From: an uncultured Oscillibacter sp.
GTDB taxonomy: Bacteria > Bacillota > Clostridia > Oscillospirales > Oscillospiraceae
Assembly: GCF_910584465.1 (NCBI RefSeq)
Contig: NZ_CAJUBK010000002.1
Location: forward strand, 74,141 to 138,140
Direction: 5' to 3'
Length of the DNA stretch: 64,000 nt
Numbering within the stretch: position 1 is the first letter of the stretch; each line of letters begins with the position of its first letter. The notes beneath the pieces are model-generated. The model searched no databases and was not told where the DNA came from. It saw only the letters and a list, made by a program, of their open reading frames with translations. The position numbers were made by a program, and so were the translations under genes. This document shows positions 23,538 to 30,821 of the stretch, in pieces.

Positions 23538-24500
23538 TCAGCCGATGGCCTCATAGCCCTCGGGGACGGTGATGCCCAGCGCCTCGCACATGGGGGCGTT
23601 GTACTTCTTGACGAACTCGGGGGCGTACTCGATGGGCATGGCGGAGACGTCGGCCCCGTTCACCAGGATGTCCGCCGCCATCTCGCCGGTCTTATAGCCG
23701 ATGTCGTAGTAGCTGATGGACAGGGTGGCCACGCCGCAGCCGGCGCAGATGCCCTCTTCCCCGCAGAAGACGGGGATGTTCCCGTGGCAGATGTTGTCGA
23801 TGATCGGGGTGTTGGAAGCGGCGGTGTTGTCGGTGGGGACATAGAGCACGTCGCTGGCGTCCGCGGCGGTCTGGCAGACGGCGGCCACGTCGTTGGAATC
23901 CGAGAAGGCATACTGGGTGCAGGTATAGCCCATGCCCTCCAGCAGGCTTTGGACGGTATCCACCTGGTACTGGCTGTTCGGCTCGTTGGAGCAGTAGAGC
24001 AGGCCGATGTCTTTGGCGTCGGGGTACCAGTCGTGGATCATCTGCGCCTGCTGGTCCAGGGGGGCCAGGTCGGAGGTGCCGGAGACGTTGGTGCCCAGGA
24101 CGCCGGAGAAGTTTTCGATGCCGAAGGCCACGCCGTACTCCGTGACGGAGGTGCCCAGGATGGGGATGCTGCCGGTGGCGGCGGCCGCCGCCTGGACGGC
24201 CGGGGTGGCGTTGGCCATGATCAGATCCACGTTTTTGGACACGAAGGAGTTCGCGATGGTGGCGCAGGTCGCGGGGTCGTTGGCGGCGTTCTGAAGATCG
24301 TAGTGCCAGCCGTCCTCGCCCAGTTTGTCGTTCATGGCGTCGATGAAGCCCTGGGTGGCGGTGTCCAGCGCGTCGTGGGTCACGAACTGGGAGATGCCCA
24401 CCTCATAGACCTTTTTGCCGCCGGAGCCGCCGCAGGCGGCGAGGCTGAGCGTCATGACGCCCGCCAGGATCAGTGCAAGCAGTTTCTTCTTCATAGTCAT
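23538..24500 (-). CDS. ABC transporter substrate-binding lipoprotein, second system
   Basis: About 320 aa with lipobox LAAC and a COG2984 binding-protein fold, paralogous to 20108-21127 (VGISQFVTHDALDTATQGF, LIMANATPAVQAAAAA, PILGTSVTEYGVAF). It lacks the Ser/Gly linker of the first protein, and ligand-pocket segments differ (GEEGICAGCGVATLSISYYDIG), so its ligand may differ. AAGGAG precedes the chosen ATG; a second ATG six bases on is possible. A leader ORF and attenuator precede it instead of a T-box. Confidence 0.88.
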   Translation of the reverse strand: MTMKKKLLALILAGVMTLSLAACGGSGGKKVYEVGISQFVTHDALDTATQGFIDAMNDKLGEDGWHYDLQNAANDPATCATIANSFVSKNVDLIMANATPAVQAAAAATGSIPILGTSVTEYGVAFGIENFSGVLGTNVSGTSDLAPLDQQAQMIHDWYPDAKDIGLLYCSNEPNSQYQVDTVQSLLEGMGYTCTQYAFSDSNDVAAVCQTAADASDVLYVPTDNTAASNTPIIDNICHGNIPVFCGEEGICAGCGVATLSISYYDIGYKTGEMAADILVNGADVSAMPIEYAPEFVKKYNAPMCEALGITVPEGYEAIG

Positions 24501-24540
24501 CGATCTCCTTGTTTTCAATGTCGTTTTGGGAGGACGCTAT

Positions 24541-24575
24541 AAAAAGCGGCCCTGTCCGTAGACAGAGCCGCTTTC
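24541..24575 (-). terminator. Attenuator before the second transporter operon
   Basis: On the minus strand GAAAGCGGCTCTGTC pairs with GACAGGGCCGCTTTTT around TACG, followed by T residues. It stands between promoter and first gene, so it is an attenuator rather than an end-of-operon signal. Confidence 0.75.
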
Positions 24576-24596
24576 CATACAAAAACGGTCGCCTGT

Positions 24597-24695
24597 TCAG
24601 CCGGACGTCTTTTTCCCACGCTCAAAACGGCCCGCATAGCGGACCTTCGTAAAGCGGAAATAGACGTTCTGGATGGAGGATGTGATGCTGCGCAT
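24597..24695 (-). CDS. Putative leader peptide, 32 aa
   Basis: A 32-codon reading frame with GAGAGGAG upstream, lying between a consensus promoter and the attenuator. The product starts MRSITSSIQNVYFRFTKVRY and is rich in Arg, Phe and Tyr. The codons for Phe-Arg-Phe contain CCGCTTT, which can pair with AAAGCGG of the attenuator's 5' arm, so ribosome position on this ORF could decide termination. There is no T-box sequence. Translation has to be shown. Confidence 0.45.
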   Translation of the reverse strand: MRSITSSIQNVYFRFTKVRYAGRFERGKKTSG

Positions 24696-24751
24696 GACAG
24701 GAGCTCCTCTCTTCGGCAGGCCGGCAGGGCGGCGGTCTCAGGGACTTTGTC

Positions 24752-24780
24752 ACTATACAGCTTTAAAGGGGTGAAGTCAA
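24752..24780 (-). promoter_or_regulatory. Promoter of the second transporter operon
   Basis: TTGACT (24780-24775), a 17-bp spacer and TATAGT (24757-24752) on the minus strand, preceded by GAAAATGACGA as at the first transporter promoter. Confidence 0.8.
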
Positions 24781-24921
24781 TCGTCATTTTCAACAAGATC
24801 CGCGCCTCCCGCCGCCGCCGCGCCGGGAGGCGGCCTGGGCAGGATGCCCTGCGTTTCCAGGAGTTCCCGGGAACTTTGTGCCATTCCTCCAAAAAAGCGG
24901 AAAAATCTTTCCCAGCCTCTA

Positions 24922-24950
24922 TTGCAATGTGCCGAGGAGTGTCGTATAAT
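24922..24950 (+). promoter_or_regulatory. Promoter of the nucleotidase gene
   Basis: TTGCAA (24922-24927), a 17-bp spacer and perfect TATAAT (24945-24950), 52 bp before the start codon. Confidence 0.75.
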
Positions 24951-25001
24951 AAAATCGCTCAGCCCTCGCGGAAGAGGAGATCAAACATAGGAGGTCATTT
25001 T

Positions 25002-27098
25002 ATGCGAAAGACCGCGCGCAAGCAGATCCTTGCCCTGCTGCTGGCCGCAGCGATGCTGGCGGGCCTGTCCGTCCCCGCTCTGGCGGCGGAGGAGGGGGAG
25101 AAGACCGTCACCATCCTCCAGACCAGCGACCTGCACGGCATGGTGAACCCCTTCGATTACGCTTCCAATAAGGAGAACAAGACCAGCCTGGCCCACGCCG
25201 CCGCCATCATCAAGGCGGAGCGGGAGGCGGACCCGGACCTGCTCCTGCTGGACACCGGCGACACCACCCAGGCCAACTACATCCAGTCCTTCCTGGACGA
25301 AGAGCCCGATCCCATGATCCACGCCCTGAACTACCTGGGCTATGACGCCTGGACCCTGGGCAACCACGAGTTCAACTTCGACTTCAAGTACACCCAGAAG
25401 AAGATCGACGAGTTCGAGGGCACCGTCCTGGGCGGCAACTTCTACAAGGACGACGGCACCCGCTGGATCGACGCCTACCACATCTTCGACGTGGACGGCG
25501 TGAAGGTGGCGGTCTTCGGCGTGGACGCCCCCCACATCCCCCAGTGGGAGAAGTCCGACCCCGGACACTATGACAACATGAAGATCTCCGAGCCCATGGA
25601 GGAGATCGGCAAGATCCTGGACGAGCTGGAGGGCCAGGCCGACGTCATCGTCGGTTCCGTCCACTACGGCCTGGACGGCGAGTACGGCTGCGCCGGCATG
25701 CGGGAAGTGGCCGAGGCTTACGGCGAGCGGATGGACGCGCTGTTCATCGGTCACGCCCACGCCAAGGTGGACGAGACCATCGGCGGTATCCCCGTCCTGG
25801 AGCCCGGCAGCAACGGCGAGTTCGTCGGCAAGGTCACCCTGACCCTGAAGGCCGACGGCGACGGCTGGACCGTCGATTCCGCCGAGGGCGGGCTCCTCGA
25901 GTGCGCCGCTGCCACGCCGGACCCCGACTTCCTGAAGGAGTTCCAGGGCCTCCATGAGAAGAGCCTGGAGCTGGCCTCCCGCGAGGTCGGCACCGTGGGC
26001 GAGACCTTCATCGACCCGATCGAGGTCCTGCCCGGCATCCCCTCCGCCGTGCTGGAGGACGACGCCGTCACCGATCTTGTGAACAAGGTCCAGATGCTGA
26101 ACGCCGGGGCCGACGTGTCCCTGGCCGCGCTGTTCGACGCGACCTCCAACCTCCAGGCCGGTCCCTTCCTGCACCGGGACAGCGTGAAGATCTATAAGTA
26201 CGACAACACCCTCTACGGCGTCAAGGTCACCGGCAAGCAGATGAAGGCCATCATGGAAGAAAAAGCGGGCAGCTTCTTCAACCAGTACCAGCCCGGCGAC
26301 GTGACCATCAGCTTCGACCCCAACATCCGCCTGTACAACTACGATATGTTCGCGGGCCTGGACTACGAGATCGACATCTCCAAGCCCGTCGGGTCCCGCA
26401 TCCAGAACGTGGTCTATAAGGGCCATCCCATGACCGACGACGAGACCATGATCCTGGCCCTGAACAACTACCGCTACGGCGGCCTGGTGTCCGCGGGGCT
26501 CATCAACGAGTCCGACGTGGTCTATGAGGGCGGCGCGGTCCGGGATATGATCACCGAGTACGTGGAGTCCCTGGACGGCCCCCTGATGCCCGAGGTGGAC
26601 AACAACTGGAAGATCGTGGGCGCGGATCTGGACGATCCCCAGAAGGATCTGATCTATGAGAAGGTCCGCTCCGGCGAGATCCAGATCCCCACCAGCGAGG
26701 ATGGGCGCACGCCCAACATCGCCTCCCTGAACGGTCCCGCCCTGCGGGCCGCGGGCCTCCTGCCCGCCCTGGAGGAGGAGACGCCGGAGCCCGCGCCCGC
26801 TCCCGAACCGGAGCCCGCGCCCGCTCCCGAACCGGAGCCCGCGCCCGCTCCTGAGCCGGAGCCCGCTCCTGCTCCTGAGCCGGAGCCCGCACCTGCTCCT
26901 GAGCCGGAGCCCGCACCTGTCCCCGCCGCAGCGGAGGGCACCTACACCGTCAAGTCCGGCGACTGCCTGTGGAGCATCGCGCAGGCGGCCTATGGCACCG
27001 GGACCAAGTGGGGCGTCATTTACGCCGCCAACCAGTCTTCCGTCAAGGACCCCGCCTCCATCCAGATCGGCCAGGTCCTGACGATCCCCGCGGCGTAA
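25002..27098 (+). CDS. Secreted 5'-nucleotidase/UshA-type phosphoesterase with LysM
   Basis: 698 aa. A signal peptide (to about residue 27, ALA-AEE) is followed by the metallophosphatase domain with LQTSDLHG, LLLDTGDTTQ, LGNHEFNFD and FIGHAHAKV, the dinuclear metal motifs. From about residue 330 comes the 5'-nucleotidase C-terminal domain (VKVTGKQMKAIMEE). It should hydrolyse nucleotides or UDP-sugars outside the cell. A repeated Pro-Glu-Pro-Ala linker at about 595-645 leads to a C-terminal LysM (TYTVKSGDCLWSIAQAAYG), which binds peptidoglycan and so holds the enzyme in the wall. AGGAGG precedes the ATG; it is a single-gene unit with its own promoter. Confidence 0.93.
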   Translation: MRKTARKQILALLLAAAMLAGLSVPALAAEEGEKTVTILQTSDLHGMVNPFDYASNKENKTSLAHAAAIIKAEREADPDLLLLDTGDTTQANYIQSFLDEEPDPMIHALNYLGYDAWTLGNHEFNFDFKYTQKKIDEFEGTVLGGNFYKDDGTRWIDAYHIFDVDGVKVAVFGVDAPHIPQWEKSDPGHYDNMKISEPMEEIGKILDELEGQADVIVGSVHYGLDGEYGCAGMREVAEAYGERMDALFIGHAHAKVDETIGGIPVLEPGSNGEFVGKVTLTLKADGDGWTVDSAEGGLLECAAATPDPDFLKEFQGLHEKSLELASREVGTVGETFIDPIEVLPGIPSAVLEDDAVTDLVNKVQMLNAGADVSLAALFDATSNLQAGPFLHRDSVKIYKYDNTLYGVKVTGKQMKAIMEEKAGSFFNQYQPGDVTISFDPNIRLYNYDMFAGLDYEIDISKPVGSRIQNVVYKGHPMTDDETMILALNNYRYGGLVSAGLINESDVVYEGGAVRDMITEYVESLDGPLMPEVDNNWKIVGADLDDPQKDLIYEKVRSGEIQIPTSEDGRTPNIASLNGPALRAAGLLPALEEETPEPAPAPEPEPAPAPEPEPAPAPEPEPAPAPEPEPAPAPEPEPAPVPAAAEGTYTVKSGDCLWSIAQAAYGTGTKWGVIYAANQSSVKDPASIQIGQVLTIPAA
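26784..26930 (+). repeat. In-frame tandem repeat encoding (PEPAPA)n linker
   Basis: Tandem units of 24 bp and derivatives (GAGCCCGCGCCCGCTCC and close variants) encode Pro-Glu-Pro-Ala-Pro-Ala repeats between the nucleotidase and LysM domains. Such tracts are prone to length change by slippage. Confidence 0.85.
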
Positions 27099-27155
27099 GC
27101 GGCCGGGGGGGGGACGGCTCGAAGGGCGGTCCCAAGATCCTTTGAAAGACGCGAA

Positions 27156-27184
27156 AACAGCGGGCCATCGGCCCGCTGTTTTTC
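27156..27184 (+). terminator. Terminator after the nucleotidase gene
   Basis: AACAGCGGGCC and GGCCCGCTGTT pair around ATC and are followed by TTTTTC. Confidence 0.85.
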
Positions 27185-27239
27185 GTGCGGCCGGCGGGCA
27201 GTCCGTGCCGCTCCCGGCGGGCGGTCCCGAGGCGGCCGC

Positions 27240-27554
27240 CTATCCTTCGACCCGCTCGATCTTGATGATGACCGGGCGCAGCCCGTCGTTGCAGGAGCAG
27301 ATCGCCACTCCTTTATGCTTCGGATCGATCCAGGTATCGTCGTACCATCCCTCCGATCCGTTCGCCAGGGCGAACACATATTGGTAAACGGCCTTCCACG
27401 CCTCGTCGCAGAAGCCGTCCGGCTTGGCGTAGCTGGAATAGAAGACCTGGCCCTCCTTCATGAGCGGGCAGGTGGAAAGCCCGGGGATCCCGTACTCCTT
27501 TGCCAGATCTTCCTGTAAGGTGGTCTTCAATATGGTCAGCCTGCATCCCTTCAT
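27240..27554 (-). CDS. TIGR04076-family small protein
   Basis: 104 aa, full length for the TIGR04076 family of small cysteine-containing proteins, whose role is not known. The typical start MKGCRLTILKTT is followed by LSTCPLMKEGQVFYSS, a central DEAWKAVYQYVFALANG helix and the cysteine pair CSCNDGLRPVIIKIER at the end. Four spaced cysteines would allow metal or cluster binding. AAGGAGG lies nine bases before the ATG. It is divergent from smpB. Confidence 0.8.
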   Translation of the reverse strand: MKGCRLTILKTTLQEDLAKEYGIPGLSTCPLMKEGQVFYSSYAKPDGFCDEAWKAVYQYVFALANGSEGWYDDTWIDPKHKGVAICSCNDGLRPVIIKIERVEG

Positions 27555-27669
27555 CGTACCGCTCCTCCTTAGACACGAACTATGACGATCCGATCTTATC
27601 ACAGATCCGCGCCCGTTTCAACTTGGTCCTGCAAAATGAGGAGCGGACGTTTTCCGCCCCGATCCACCC

Positions 27670-27698
27670 TTGCCTGGAGGAGGAAAGCGTGGTATAAT
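27670..27698 (+). promoter_or_regulatory. Promoter of smpB
   Basis: TTGCCT (27670-27675), a 17-bp spacer and perfect TATAAT (27693-27698). Confidence 0.75.
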
Positions 27699-27744
27699 AG
27701 ATCCTGGTAAGACTGGGGAAGATCTCTTCGAGGAGGTGGCCGCG

Positions 27745-28203
27745 ATGGAAAAGAAAGGCGTCAAGATCGCCGCGCAGAACCGGAAGGCCCACCACGACTA
27801 TTACGTGGAGGACCGATACGAGGCGGGCATCGAGCTGGCCGGCACGGAGGTCAAGTCCATCCGGGCCGGGACGCTGAACCTGAAAGACTCCTATTGCTCC
27901 GTGAAGGACGGGGAGCTCTTCATCCATGGGATGCACATCTCCCCCTATGAGAAGGGCAACATCTTCAATAAGGACCCCGTCCGCGTCCGGCGGCTGCTGA
28001 TGCACAAGCGGGAGATCCGCAAGCTCCACGCCCTGGTGAAGCAGGACGGCTATACCCTGGTGCCCCTGTCCGTCTACTTCAAGGACTCCCGCGTCAAGCT
28101 GGAAGTGGGCCTGTGCAAGGGCAAGAAGAACTACGATAAGCGGGCCGCCATGGCCCAGAGGGACACCAAGCGCGAGATTGACCGGGCCATGAAGGTCCGC
28201 TGA
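27745..28203 (+). CDS. smpB: SsrA-binding protein
   Basis: 152 aa, the standard SmpB length. The family blocks are all present: KIAAQNRKAHHDYYVEDRYEAGI at the N-terminus, GTEVKSIRAG, DSYCSVKDGELFIHGMHISPY and the basic C-terminal tail DKRAAMAQRDTKREIDRAMK, which mimics the anticodon arm in the ribosome. SmpB binds tmRNA and brings it to stalled ribosomes in trans-translation. GAGGAGG precedes the ATG. The tmRNA gene lies 1.8 kb downstream in the same direction, a common clustering in Firmicutes. Confidence 0.97.
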   Translation: MEKKGVKIAAQNRKAHHDYYVEDRYEAGIELAGTEVKSIRAGTLNLKDSYCSVKDGELFIHGMHISPYEKGNIFNKDPVRVRRLLMHKREIRKLHALVKQDGYTLVPLSVYFKDSRVKLEVGLCKGKKNYDKRAAMAQRDTKREIDRAMKVR

Positions 28204-28246
28204 GCCCATTCGAGATCGAATAACGTACAGAAAGGAACCGACCGAC

Positions 28247-28774
28247 ATGTCCGATCATCCCATCGCGACCATCCTGATGGAGGACGGCAAAAAGATGACC
28301 GCCGAGCTCTATCCTGACAAGGCCCCCAACACGGTGAACAACTTCATCTCCCTGGCGAACAAGGGCTTTTACGACGGCCTGACCTTCCACCGGATCATCC
28401 CGGGCTTCATGATCCAGGGCGGCGACCCGGAGGGCACCGGCTCCGGCGGCCCCGGGTATGAGATCAAGGGGGAGTTCGCCTCCAACGGTTTCGCGCAGAA
28501 CGACCTGAAGCACGTCACCGGCGTCCTGTCCATGGCCCGGACCAACGTCCCCGACTCGGCGGGGAGCCAGTTCTTCATCATGGTGGCTCCGGCGGAGCAC
28601 CTGGACGGGGACTACGCCGCCTTCGGCCAGGTGACCGAGGGCGTGGACGACGCCATCGCCATCTCCCGCGTCCCCCGGAGCATGTGGGACGACAAGCCCA
28701 AGAAGCCGGTGGTCATCCAGTCCATCCGGGTGGACACCCAGGGCGCGGAGTACCCGGAGCCGGAGACCCGCTGA
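28247..28774 (+). CDS. Cyclophilin-type peptidyl-prolyl isomerase
   Basis: 175 aa cytoplasmic cyclophilin without a signal peptide. Catalytic and binding residues are in FHRIIPGFMIQGGDPEGTGSGG (active-site Arg, Phe, Gln), SMARTNVPDSAGSQFFIM and AAFGQVTEG. It accelerates cis-trans isomerisation of prolyl bonds in folding proteins. GAAAGGAACC precedes the ATG. It lies 43 bp after smpB, likely on the same transcript. Confidence 0.95.
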   Translation: MSDHPIATILMEDGKKMTAELYPDKAPNTVNNFISLANKGFYDGLTFHRIIPGFMIQGGDPEGTGSGGPGYEIKGEFASNGFAQNDLKHVTGVLSMARTNVPDSAGSQFFIMVAPAEHLDGDYAAFGQVTEGVDDAIAISRVPRSMWDDKPKKPVVIQSIRVDTQGAEYPEPETR

Positions 28775-28812
28775 TTGCCCGCCGGATGGACTGTAAGGAA
28801 GGAGCACGCCCT

Positions 28813-29571
28813 ATGAAGACCGCCATCATCACCGGCGCGTCCTCCGGCCTGGGCCGGGAGCTGGCCCGCCAGATCGAGGATGTTTTCCCTGACATCGAAT
28901 GCTATTGGCTGATCTCCCGCCGGGCGGACCGGCTGGAGAGCCTGTCCATCAGCCTGCCGGGCAAGACCACGGTCTGCCTGCCGCTGGACCTGTGCGACCC
29001 CATGAGCTTCATCGCCCTCCAGGAGCGCCTGACGGCGGAGAGACCGGAGGTGGCGCTCCTGGTGAACTGTGCGGGCTGCGGCTATCTGGGCCGGGTGGGG
29101 GAGATGGATACCGCCTCCCAGATCCGGATGGTGGATCTGAACGTCCGGGCGCTGACGGCCGTGACGAACATCGCCATCCCCTACATGCCCGAAGGGGCGC
29201 GTATCCTGAACGTGTCTTCCATCGCCTCCTTCTGCCCGAACCCCCGCATGACGGTCTACTCGTCGACGAAGGCGTACGTCTCCTCCTTCACCGTGGGCCT
29301 GGGCGAGGAGCTGCGCCGCCGCAAGGTGAGCGTGACGGCGGTGTGCCCCGGCCCGATGGATACGGAGTTCCTGCCGCTGGCGGGCATCACGGGGCACTCC
29401 AGCACGTTCGAGTTCCTGCCGTACTGCGACCAGGTGCGGGTAGCGGGCGGGGCCCTGCGGGCCGCGAAAGCGGGCCGGACGATCTATACGCCGAAGCTGC
29501 TGTATAAGTTCTACCGGGTCCTGGCGAAGGTCACGCCGTCCAAGCTGCTGGTTAGGTTCGTGAAGACTTGA
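28813..29571 (+). CDS. Short-chain dehydrogenase/reductase
   Basis: 252 aa SDR with the cofactor motif TGASSGLGREL at residues 7-17, the NAG-like segment VNCAGCGYLG, the catalytic Ser in SSIASFC and the Tyr-x3-Lys pair in VYSSTKAY near residue 155. The C-terminus has a hydrophobic helix region. The Arg-Arg pair after the second strand (SRRADRLE) suggests NADP preference. Substrate cannot be told. GGAAGGAGC precedes the ATG, 38 bp after the cyclophilin gene. Confidence 0.92.
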   Translation: MKTAIITGASSGLGRELARQIEDVFPDIECYWLISRRADRLESLSISLPGKTTVCLPLDLCDPMSFIALQERLTAERPEVALLVNCAGCGYLGRVGEMDTASQIRMVDLNVRALTAVTNIAIPYMPEGARILNVSSIASFCPNPRMTVYSSTKAYVSSFTVGLGEELRRRKVSVTAVCPGPMDTEFLPLAGITGHSSTFEFLPYCDQVRVAGGALRAAKAGRTIYTPKLLYKFYRVLAKVTPSKLLVRFVKT

Positions 29572-29577
29572 CTATAA

Positions 29578-29612
29578 TAGGGGAGCGGGCCCCGGAAGGG
29601 GCCCCGCTCCGA
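29578..29612 (+). terminator. Hairpin after the SDR gene
   Basis: GGAGCGGG-CCCC and GGGGCCCCGCTCC pair around GGAA immediately after the SDR stop. There is no long T-run. Confidence 0.5.
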
Positions 29613-29613
29613 A

Positions 29614-29659
29614 ATGTCATGAGATCGTAACACATACGGGGGAAGAGATATGCTATATT
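29614..29659 (+). promoter_or_regulatory. Putative activator-dependent promoter before ssrA
   Basis: ATGTCATGAGA and TCGTAACACAT (from 29614) form an 11-bp-phased repeat. TATATT follows at 29654-29659, 22 bases after the second repeat core. Sequence and spacing parallel the element at 4546-4590 (GTCAYGARAYYGTAACNCAT). Confidence 0.45.
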
Positions 29660-30016
29660 GATAGGCAGGGAAGGAGGGCCAAAAGGCAGGCTCCGGAGCC
29701 GACCGCCGAAGCGCGAAGGGAGCGGAACACCCGATCCCTTCACGATCGCCGGCAGGGGCCCAATAAAGGGAAACATGGAAATATCAAGGAAGGAATGAAA
29801 AGACCGTCCTCCATAGGGACAAGACCAGCGCAGACCCAAAGCAGATCTCCAATGCAGGACCGCGAGCGGAGCGATGCGGCGTCTCCCTCGTCCCCCAAAA
29901 CACGCAAAGATCCGCAGATCTTTGTGTGAGAGGAGGAGCAAGGGAGCGAGCGCAGTCCTCGCCGACAGCCGAAGGCTGACGGCGGGGACGGAGCCGAGCG
30001 GACTTTGCGACGACGA
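29660..30016 (+). other. Structured non-coding region upstream of tmRNA
   Basis: A 350-bp stretch without a credible gene. It contains the palindrome GGCTCCGGAGCC, a hairpin ACACGCAAAGATC/GATCTTTGTGTG, and two related GAGCG-rich blocks. CCCTCGTC near 29890 could pair with GACGAGGG just at the 5' end of the tmRNA. It could be the tmRNA precursor's 5' part or a separate small RNA. I cannot match it to 6S or SRP RNA. Confidence 0.35.
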
Positions 30017-30381
30017 GGGGGTGTAAGGGTTTCGACGGGGGTATGGAGGCGGGATAAGCGGGCGGCGGCGCCTGACCGCCATAAAACGGGCAAATTATAA
30101 ATCAAATAACAACAACACTGTTGCTGTTGCTGCCTAATTAAAGGCAGCCGTCCGACCCGGAAGGACCGCGAGCCGGGAAGGGCGTCGTTTAGCGGTAAAT
30201 GTGCGTACGGTAAGCTTTGCCCGTGCCACACATCATGAAGCTCACCTGACCTGACGGCGTGACGGTCTGCCGTCAGTGATGGGAACAGGAGGAGCAAGAC
30301 CTCCGCAATGATCGTCTGCGCCCGGAGAAAGTCCCGTCGAAGTGCTTTCGGACGCGGGTTCAACTCCCGCCACCTCCACCA
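30017..30381 (+). ncRNA. ssrA: Transfer-messenger RNA (tmRNA)
   Basis: The 5' end GGGGGTGTAAGGGTTTCGACGGGGG and the 3' end GGGTTCAACTCCCGCCACCTCCACCA form the tRNA-Ala-like acceptor and T arms, with CCA encoded. The acceptor stem pairs GGGGGTG with CACCTCC. The tag reading frame starts at the resume codon GCA at 30090 and stops at TAA 30135-30137, giving ANYKSNNNNTVAVAA after the tRNA-borne Ala. It rescues stalled ribosomes together with SmpB, encoded upstream. Confidence 0.96.
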
Positions 30382-30772
30382 TTAAAATTGCTGGTCGAAC
30401 CCAAAGCTATGAGATCATTGCCTTATGGCATGGGTTCTGGCTGGCCCTCGACTTGACCGCTCAGGTTTGATCTGGGCGGTCGTGTTTTAGGGAGGTCCGC
30501 GCGCCTGTCCGAGGGGGCTGATAAGCCCGGAGCTATCCCAGGAGCTCCACGGTCTCCCGTATCGTGTTTCAGGGAGGGGGCCCTGGGGGTTTATACTCCT
30601 GGAACCTCGGACGCGATATGGAGCTCCTGAGGCTTGTTTCTGCAAGCTCAGCTTCGAGGGCTGCAAAGGCCTCTTCAAAAGTAGCCATCTCGCCCAGTCG
30701 CGCAATCGCATTAACGCATTCGTCCAAGGTTACGCCTCCGCAGCCTGCAAGTACAAAATCCATGGTTAGGCG
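30382..30772. other. AT-richer non-coding stretch downstream of ssrA
   Basis: A 390-bp stretch between the tmRNA 3' end and the SHOCT-gene promoter. On the minus strand 30569-30763 a partial reading frame is open (MDFVLAGCGGVTLDECVNAI and on), but it has no ribosome site and overlaps the opposite promoter. It looks like a gene remnant. No second copy of the ssrA 3' end is visible. Confidence 0.4.
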
Positions 30773-30800
30773 TTGACATTTTACTATGAAATGGTATACT
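30773..30800 (+). promoter_or_regulatory. Promoter of the SHOCT-domain gene
   Basis: Perfect TTGACA (30773-30778), a 16-bp spacer and TATACT (30795-30800). Confidence 0.75.
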
Positions 30801-30821
30801 TGTGTTGAGGAGGTGCAAATT

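Noticed and set aside
26784..26930. Tandem repeats that could suggest a CRISPR array
   Set aside because: The units are contiguous without spacers and in frame, coding for a Pro-Glu-Pro-Ala linker. No array with spacers or cas gene is present in the window.
29660..30016. 6S RNA or SRP RNA
   Set aside because: I could not find the long central-bulge rod of 6S RNA or the SRP GGAA-tetraloop helix 8 motif in this stretch.
29552..30363. Open frames on the minus strand across ssrA
   Set aside because: The sequence is the tmRNA gene and its upstream structured region; there is no ribosome site and no protein-like pattern.
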